DNA of 27,420 nt. It comes from GCA-002779465 sp964596535. GTDB taxonomy: Bacteria; Desulfobacterota; Desulfobacteria; Desulfobacterales; UBA2156. Shown here in pieces: positions 23,101 to 27,420 of the stretch. A program made the translations under genes and the position numbers. How positions within the stretch are numbered: the first letter of the stretch is position 1; every line of letters starts with the position of its first letter. Location of the stretch: contig CAZQUR010000034.1 in assembly GCA_964596535.1 (NCBI GenBank), positions 1 to 27,420 on the forward strand, written 5' to 3'. Below the pieces are notes generated by a model. The model ran no database searches, had not been told where the DNA came from, and saw only the letters and a program-made list of their open reading frames with translations.

Positions 23101-25449
23101 ATCAGCTCTAATTCCGCGATCCCCAGGACTATTGATTATTTTCTGTAGGATGCCGAGCCACAGATTTTTGGTTTGGGATGATATGTTGAGTCGTTCCATA
23201 ATTGATTCTGCTTCCTGAAGCGAATCAATCAGCGGCTTGCCTTGAAAAACTTCTGTGAGATTTTGATTTCGTTGAAGGAACCCGGCCCGTTCCAGCCAAG
23301 CAATGGAGGCCCTAATTTTTGTATCTCGAAACTCGGGTTCCAAGCGTTTCATTTCAGGCCAATCTTCATCACGTATCAGTTCATCGCTGGTGACGACAAT
23401 TTCGCCATACTTGTTACATTTTTTACGCCGCAAGGCCCGAAGCGTGCGTGCAATTTCCTTGCGCCTCACTTCAGACATGGAACCCATTCTGAATTGCAGT
23501 CTTGCATCCTCCTCATCGTACAGAAGAATGCAGCGTGCCGGTTTCAAGTCACGGCCTGCTCGACCAGCCTCTTGAATATAATTTTCCAGTGATCCAGGCA
23601 TATTGAAGTGTAATACCAATCGGATGTTTTCCTTATCGATGCCCATCCCGAAGGCGTTAGTTGCACAAATGATGGGTATAGAACCGGCTACAAAGGCATC
23701 AATAATTTCGCGCTTATCTTTGGGATTTATTCGAGCGTGAAAAGCCTCGGCTATCATACCTTGATGGTGTAGAAAATCTCGAATTTCCTCTGTAGCATTG
23801 CGTGTAGCGGCATAAACGATAATTCCTCCTGGATCCTCGTTAGAATCAAGATGTTCTTGAATAATCTCGTATGTCCGTTCAAGCTTCTCAGCTCTAGAAA
23901 GCGGTATGACATCAAACGAAAGGTTTTGCCGCTCGACGCCTCCAGCAAAAAGCTTAAGCTCCTGGTTAAGTTCCTCTCTGAAATGGGTACTGATTTCCTC
24001 GATCACACTGGTTTTGGCAGTCGCGGTAAAGCAAAATATCGGCGGCACTGGCTGGTCCTGTTCTTTTGCAAGCTCGCGTATGAATCGTGCGGCATATAGA
24101 TAATCGGGCCTAAAGTCGTGCCCCCATTTAGAAAGGCAGTGCGCTTCATCGAACACCCAACCGCCAATTTCACGTTGTTTGAGAACGTTTCGGACACCCA
24201 CGCTGCGCAACTGTTCCGGTGAAATGTATAAAATAGCCGTGTCACCCAACCGAATTCTTTCAAATACCTCACTACGTTCAGGTGGAGTTTGCAGACCGGA
24301 TACAGACTCAGCAAACAAAGTACCCGTTCTTTTCCCCAGATTATCTACCTGGTCCTTCATCAGCGCTTGAAGTGGAGAAATGACAACGGTAAGAGTACCC
24401 CGCCGCCAGTATCGGATCAGCGCAGGAAGCTGGTAGCAGAGCGATTTGCCGCCGCCAGTCGGTAAAATACCCATGGTAGGATGATTACCCATGCATTCAA
24501 GCACAATTGCACGTTGCAGGCTTTCGCCATCTTCAGTTTTTGGCGCCATACGGAATGAAGGGTAACCAAAAAATCTTGCAAGCTGTTTTTCAGGATCATG
24601 GTTTTGCGAACAGTATTCACATTGGTCATCTCCGCAAGGAATTTCTCGCAAGGCTTTGATAATTGAGGAGATCTCAGGGAATCGATAGCGAACCCACGGA
24701 GGAAGTACTGAGTTTCCACCTGCGACCTGAAGCCAAGCTAAGGAAAATGCTGCTGCAGGTCGTTTGGCCTCGTCGACCAATAGGTCGGGAATTGTTCTAT
24801 TGACCGCGTTAATGCATACTTTGCCATGGGTCAGTCTGATAAAACATTTTAGGGCTTTTGGGAAATCGCCTATTGCTTCGGATGAAATCATTGAAAATAC
24901 AGATGAAATGCCATTTCCTGAAAATCCGTTAAAAATGCTTTCATGGAAGCAGTATCTGTAAAAATCTATGAGTTCAGGCGTCTCTTCTGAAAAATTTCGG
25001 AAACTCCCCCACTGGTCCTTGAACACGGATGCCGCTAATTTGGCATCTTCGACAGGGTTGTTGATGGTTGCCTTAACGAGTTTATAATCTTTTACGAGGC
25101 GATGATATGGATTTTGAGGAAAGGCTAAGGGAGAAAGGTAGAGGGTGTCTATAACCGGCTTTTTTAAAATCTTGAGCCATGGAAACGAGGATTTTAAAAC
25201 TGGGAAATCGTGTCCAAGAAGATTATGGCCCAAAACGAATTCCGCAGCCTCGGCAAATTTGTCTAACTGTTTTAATGTCTCTGCTGAGCCAGCTCGTTCT
25301 TTTTTTTCGAATACATGATCGTTTAGTATGGCGCCAATATGCCGGACCCTACCTGACCTAGTGGTTTCCAGATCAAGTAGCAGGCTTCGCTTCAACAATC
25401 CCGATAGTTTTACCTCCTGGATTGTCCGTGTCGGGCCGTTTTTGGACAA
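20194..25449 (-). CDS. Three-enzyme fusion: DnaQ-like exonuclease + RecQ helicase + UvrD/PcrA helicase
   Basis: A 1751-residue protein. Residues 20-145 are a DEDD exonuclease: D26/E28 (LLLDLETT), D81 (LGHNLLGHDF) and D135, although the usual His five residues before D135 is Asn. A Cys group (C272, C277, C280) precedes a RecQ core: Walker A TGGGKS (K335), DEAH (434-437), FTATA (474-478), motif VI QEAGRAGRD (626-634). Residues 640-1100 are winged-helix-like and undefined. A complete UvrD/PcrA motor follows: GPGSGKTT (K1150), DEYQD (1270-1274), GDDDQNIYTFRGA (1304-1316), TENYRS, HSSKGMEF, VMYVGMTRAEE (1587-1597). The last 150 residues are unknown. TTG start with GGAGG 7 nt upstream. It lies 159 nt after the BREX-type genes on the same strand, so DNA processing for defence is plausible but inferred. 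Its GC content is lower than that of its neighbours. Confidence 0.93.
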   Translation of the reverse strand: MSKNGPTRTIQEVKLSGLLKRSLLLDLETTRSGRVRHIGAILNDHVFEKKERAGSAETLKQLDKFAEAAEFVLGHNLLGHDFPVLKSSFPWLKILKKPVIDTLYLSPLAFPQNPYHRLVKDYKLVKATINNPVEDAKLAASVFKDQWGSFRNFSEETPELIDFYRYCFHESIFNGFSGNGISSVFSMISSEAIGDFPKALKCFIRLTHGKVCINAVNRTIPDLLVDEAKRPAAAFSLAWLQVAGGNSVLPPWVRYRFPEISSIIKALREIPCGDDQCEYCSQNHDPEKQLARFFGYPSFRMAPKTEDGESLQRAIVLECMGNHPTMGILPTGGGKSLCYQLPALIRYWRRGTLTVVISPLQALMKDQVDNLGKRTGTLFAESVSGLQTPPERSEVFERIRLGDTAILYISPEQLRSVGVRNVLKQREIGGWVFDEAHCLSKWGHDFRPDYLYAARFIRELAKEQDQPVPPIFCFTATAKTSVIEEISTHFREELNQELKLFAGGVERQNLSFDVIPLSRAEKLERTYEIIQEHLDSNEDPGGIIVYAATRNATEEIRDFLHHQGMIAEAFHARINPKDKREIIDAFVAGSIPIICATNAFGMGIDKENIRLVLHFNMPGSLENYIQEAGRAGRDLKPARCILLYDEEDARLQFRMGSMSEVRRKEIARTLRALRRKKCNKYGEIVVTSDELIRDEDWPEMKRLEPEFRDTKIRASIAWLERAGFLQRNQNLTEVFQGKPLIDSLQEAESIMERLNISSQTKNLWLGILQKIINSPGDRGIRADELAEALFPEKELIQEIEQKTGQTAAQVVISALHDMSDAGLIDQGLMLSATFRPKGKNNALKIFQAVCEIENKLISLLQVEDPDAENGDWVELDIRRLNQKLINEGYETSPDILRILVKGISYDGKGFAASTGSFEIGHIDRNRYQVRLRRSWENIRKTIFLRQNVANVILRRLMELFKKQVVAAGTEITGDVQLVFTSDELSAAIKSDITLSVEVKKVLPAIERALMFLHEQHVIELQGGLAVLRQAMTLRLAETSRGRYYNKGDYKPLQVHYREKRLQVHVMMRYATLAFEKIARALTLVLDYFALGRVKFINKYFEGDKALLDKATTAESFRMIVENLRNPFQIGAVGRPVDDSVLILAGPGSGKTTVIVHRCAYLLEVERIPAHQILVLCFNHSSAMVLKKRLRALVGKEANAVLVATYHGVAMRLAGISIRDMAAEHNKNNIEFDRIIKDAIKLLKGEMDIPGTEPDEHRDRLLAGYSHILVDEYQDIDEDQYELVSAITGRSESEEDNRLAIMAVGDDDQNIYTFRGANIRFIRQFQADYSKEVVYLTENYRSSKNIISASNSLIRPNRDRMKIDHPISINHERQYNQPGGRWERLDPVSQGRVQIISVKKSTHQAGYVKDEIDRLKALDPKLKWSDFAILSRTKAPLANVRSILESSGYPIRTTLDMGLPFHRVREIYTVLEWLAAIEKENHRASDLLDRIKIIRHSKNTNIWWQMVDLFFENYQDETSNSMLPVSRAIDRFYEFTAEQRREKILGQGIFLSTIHSSKGMEFAHVFILDGDWSRPSGKIEWEEERRVMYVGMTRAEETLQMMKIQSRPNPFLREIRGDFVATKTYSGNEIENKLQDKCYELIGLSEIYMDYAGQFPKYHRIHKDLCCLEAGQCVSFHQKDSSIEIHDSDGCCVAKLSNEGVTIWSQRLGQIQELRVVALLRRDRDDPNEDFINRIKTDQWELPILEAVYSHI

Positions 25450-25494
25450 CGTAGCGCCTCCATAATTACTGGATTTTTCGAGGATCTAGACAAA

Positions 25495-25500
25495 ATTATA
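25495..25500 (-). promoter_or_regulatory. Candidate -10 box for the helicase fusion gene
   Basis: TATAAT on the minus strand, 45 nt before the TTG start, in an AT-rich 159-nt gap. No good -35 hexamer lies 16-18 nt upstream. If real, the helicase fusion has its own promoter separate from the BREX-type operon. Confidence 0.35.
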
Positions 25501-25560
25501 GTATTAAAACCATCTCTTCCTACCACTGAGATTTTTTAGCCCTTAAAATCAATATCATCT

Positions 25561-25583
25561 AACTTAAATCTTGTGTTTAAGTT
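25561..25583. promoter_or_regulatory. Perfect 8-bp AT-rich inverted repeat in the gap before the helicase gene
   Basis: AACTTAAA (25561-25568) and TTTAAGTT (25576-25583) are separated by TCTTGTG. It sits 26 nt beyond the BrxA-like stop, upstream of the putative -10 box of the helicase gene. It could be an operator or a weak terminator hairpin; no clear U-tract follows. Confidence 0.4.
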
Positions 25584-25608
25584 AATGGGATTGACTAAAA
25601 GATAATAG

Positions 25609-26379
25609 TCATTTCGTTCTTCCATCCTTACTGGACCGCAGCATCGCAAGGTCGTCATCCAGACCGTGCCGTAGGATATTCAGCCGAGGTGAAAGAGATG
25701 CCACACGCTCGGCTGAGATATGGGCCAATCGGAAGGGAAAGATGCTCGGGCTGTCGAGCAGGTCTTTTATGGCGGCCGACCCGTTAACCCTGGCGCGGAG
25801 GGATGCCTCCACCATCCAGGCTATGAGCCTGGGGTCTTCAACCGGATACTGATTCCCTTGGCCGTAGACGCCTTTGTCGCCCGTCTCTTTCAAAACGCCC
25901 CAATCGATGAATGATCGAAGCACGCGCCGGGCGGCCCGTGATGCGGTTTCGCGTTCTCCGTAATCCTCTTTGACCCGTCGCTGAACATGTGCTGCAGCGG
26001 CTGTTCCCTGAAGCCGCAGCAGTCTGCCGGTGTGGGCGGCGACCGAACCCCAAAAGGGATAAGCCGCCAGTGTCATGCCCCAGTGAACGGCAATTCGGTC
26101 TTTGCGCGGCAGTCCTTGGAGTATCTCCAGACCCTCGTCCCGCAACTTCTCCAGTTCACGAGGTACGGTGAGCCAAGTCTTCAAGAGAATGGTGATGACC
26201 TTTTCCCGATTGCCCCTGACGGACTTTCCACCGACCGACACCTTGTTCTGCAGCAGATCTTGGAGCGAGTCGTTGATTGTGGCCTTGTCGTTCCCGGCCA
26301 GTATCAAATTGGCTGTCTGCTCGAACCATTCGAGCCTGATGCGTTGGCTGAAGCCGATCTGTGCTTTCCGTCCGTTCAT
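25609..26379 (-). CDS. BrxA-like (DUF1819-type) BREX protein, tentative
   Basis: A 256-residue soluble, mostly helical protein. It has an early EWFEQTANLILAGNDKATINDSLQDLL, then REKVITILLKTWLTVPRELEKLRDEGLEIL and the strongest block AYPFWGSVAAHTGRLLRLQG...VQRRVKEDYGERETASRAARRVLRSFIDWGVL, which ends in a winged-helix-like pattern. The layout resembles the NusB-like BREX protein BrxA (DUF1819). Type 3 BREX operons end pglZ-brxA, and this gene directly follows pglZ with a 4-nt ATGA overlap, so position supports the call. GGAGG lies 5 nt before the ATG. Family assignment is from memory of the pattern and context, not a search. Confidence 0.6.
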   Translation of the reverse strand: MNGRKAQIGFSQRIRLEWFEQTANLILAGNDKATINDSLQDLLQNKVSVGGKSVRGNREKVITILLKTWLTVPRELEKLRDEGLEILQGLPRKDRIAVHWGMTLAAYPFWGSVAAHTGRLLRLQGTAAAAHVQRRVKEDYGERETASRAARRVLRSFIDWGVLKETGDKGVYGQGNQYPVEDPRLIAWMVEASLRARVNGSAAIKDLLDSPSIFPFRLAHISAERVASLSPRLNILRHGLDDDLAMLRSSKDGRTK

Positions 26380-27420
26380 GTGTCCCTCCGCTCGATCTGC
26401 ACCAGAGGGACGATGAGCTCTTCAAGGCAAGCGCCGCCATGCCCGACAAGGCTTTCGGTCTTGCGGACAAACGCGGCGTGATGCGGGGCAAGCAGGGGCA
26501 GATAGTCCTCCGGCAGCCCGATAGGCGGCCACTCCAGGGCGTCTGGGAATCGCTCTTTAACCTGACCGCGCAGTAAGGAATCGGGATAAATTCGAGCGCG
26601 CTCCCCGCGCAGATCGGCCACGGCTCCCTCTGCGGGTCGGCCACAACCTGACGCCTCGATGTTGCCGTGATCCGACGAGAGGTAGACACGAAATCCGTTC
26701 TCCAAAAGCAAGTCGAACAGTTGCGCCAAGAACGGCCCTGCGGCCCACTGGCGAACCTGGTTGTGCATGCCCGCTGCGCCAAGCTCCATGCCGTGCATGA
26801 TCTTGTCCACTTTGTCGACAACCAGACCGACCACGCGCGTCTTGGGCCGGGCAACAATCTCCTCCACGCTTTCCAAGGTGCCGTTCCCCAGCCCCTTGGC
26901 ATATGCGATTTCCTGCTGTGTCAGCCCCTGGTCCACCCAAAATTGCGTCCACAACGCCGGTTCTTTGTCGGTGGTGTATATGCTGTTCGGAAAATAGATC
27001 GGTGGCTTTCCCGCAAAGGCCGCCTGGCGCGAAACAGACGTGATGGTTGGTATCCAGGCGAACACCGCGTTCTCACGGAAGCGGTAATCGGCTCGCTGTC
27101 TGGCGATTTCCTTGCGGATGACGATCCACTGATCCAACGCAAGGCCGTCCACCAGGACGAACGCAGCCTTGTGTTGCTTGGCGTCGTTGATGTGGCGGGA
27201 GAGGAAACGGGGAATATGGTGGAGCATGACCGGTGGAGCCGGGGGCAGGTTGACCAATCCTGCATAGCGTTTTGTCAGCCACGGCACGAGTGCGGCATCG
27301 ATCTGTGCTTGAAGCGCCTCCATCTTCTGAAGCGCCGGTTCCGGCAACACCGCATTCGAATCCATTGCCAGAGCCACCAGCTCCGCCCAGGTTTTGGCAA
27401 AGTGGAACCAGTCGTCGTGC
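26376..27420 (-). CDS. pglZ: PglZ-domain protein of a BREX-type system (5' end outside the window)
   Basis: The C-terminal part of an alkaline-phosphatase-like PglZ protein. The frame is open to the window edge (the outermost residues read HDDWFHFAKTWAEL), so the GTG at 27377 is internal, not a start. Visible features are AAFVLVDGLALDQW (about 27140-27165, with the VDG metal-site element), RVVGLVVDKVDKIMHG and the second metal motif SSDHGN (about 26661-26676). PglZ is a core BREX/Pgl phage-defence component. The methyltransferase, BrxC-type ATPase and helicase expected with it would lie further right. The 3' end overlaps the BrxA-like gene by 4 nt. Confidence 0.87.
   Translation of the reverse strand, partial: HDDWFHFAKTWAELVALAMDSNAVLPEPALQKMEALQAQIDAALVPWLTKRYAGLVNLPPAPPVMLHHIPRFLSRHINDAKQHKAAFVLVDGLALDQWIVIRKEIARQRADYRFRENAVFAWIPTITSVSRQAAFAGKPPIYFPNSIYTTDKEPALWTQFWVDQGLTQQEIAYAKGLGNGTLESVEEIVARPKTRVVGLVVDKVDKIMHGMELGAAGMHNQVRQWAAGPFLAQLFDLLLENGFRVYLSSDHGNIEASGCGRPAEGAVADLRGERARIYPDSLLRGQVKERFPDALEWPPIGLPEDYLPLLAPHHAAFVRKTESLVGHGGACLEELIVPLVQIERRDT

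Noticed and set aside
27378..27420. GTG at 27377 as the start of the PglZ gene
   Set aside because: The frame stays open with protein-like sequence to the window edge, and 334 residues would lack the N-terminal part of PglZ proteins.

Overview
The window looks like a chromosomal segment of a GC-rich, Gram-negative, delta-proteobacterial type bacterium (Desulfobacterota or a close relative). This is inferred from the gene mix: a GspE/PilB ATPase, groES-groEL, hflK-hflC, a DciA-type helicase loader, DUF1015, a dnaX-ybaB-recR cluster, DUF3786 and YkgJ cysteine-cluster proteins. No 16S rRNA gene or species marker is present, so the lineage is an inference.

Positions 1-17.9 kb are mostly housekeeping. 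A c-di-GMP-type secretion/pilus ATPase (+) converges with a secreted LysM protein (-). Then come, on the minus strand, groES-groEL with a clear terminator, an FmdB zinc-ribbon protein and a HExxH protein of unknown function. A 32-codon, very basic AURKAIP1/COX24-type gene with a TTG start, a strong ribosome binding site and its own terminator sits at 6605-6703. After it are hflK-hflC (-), dciA (+), a tandem array of five 41-bp REP-like palindromes, a TrmN6-like methyltransferase (+) and a DUF1015 protein (-). A consensus promoter drives two tRNA-Ser genes (CGA, GGA), followed by a tightly packed plus-strand run: dnaX, ybaB, recR, a YkgJ protein, a glutamate-racemase-like protein lacking the second catalytic cysteine, and a DUF3786 protein. 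A Phd/YefM-RelE/ParE toxin-antitoxin pair ends this part.

At 17884-17930 there is an isolated copy of the 3' 47 nt of a tRNA-Phe gene on the minus strand, still followed by a strong intrinsic terminator. This is the scar expected when a genomic island integrates into tRNA-Phe. By orientation the chromosome is to the left and the island to the right, with the intact tRNA outside the window. The island start holds nested hairpins, REP elements and a diverged direct repeat of about 55 bp, then an Old Yellow Enzyme fragment and a DUF401 permease (+).

The rest of the island (20.2-27.4 kb, minus strand) is a defence cluster. It shows a PglZ protein running off the right edge, overlapping by 4 nt a BrxA-like protein, which is the end of a probable BREX (type 3-like) operon. 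Next comes one 1751-residue protein joining a DnaQ-like exonuclease, a RecQ helicase and a UvrD/PcrA helicase. That three-enzyme fusion beside BREX is the most interesting object here. Its coding sequence is visibly less GC-rich than the BREX genes or the chromosome, which suggests a separate origin.
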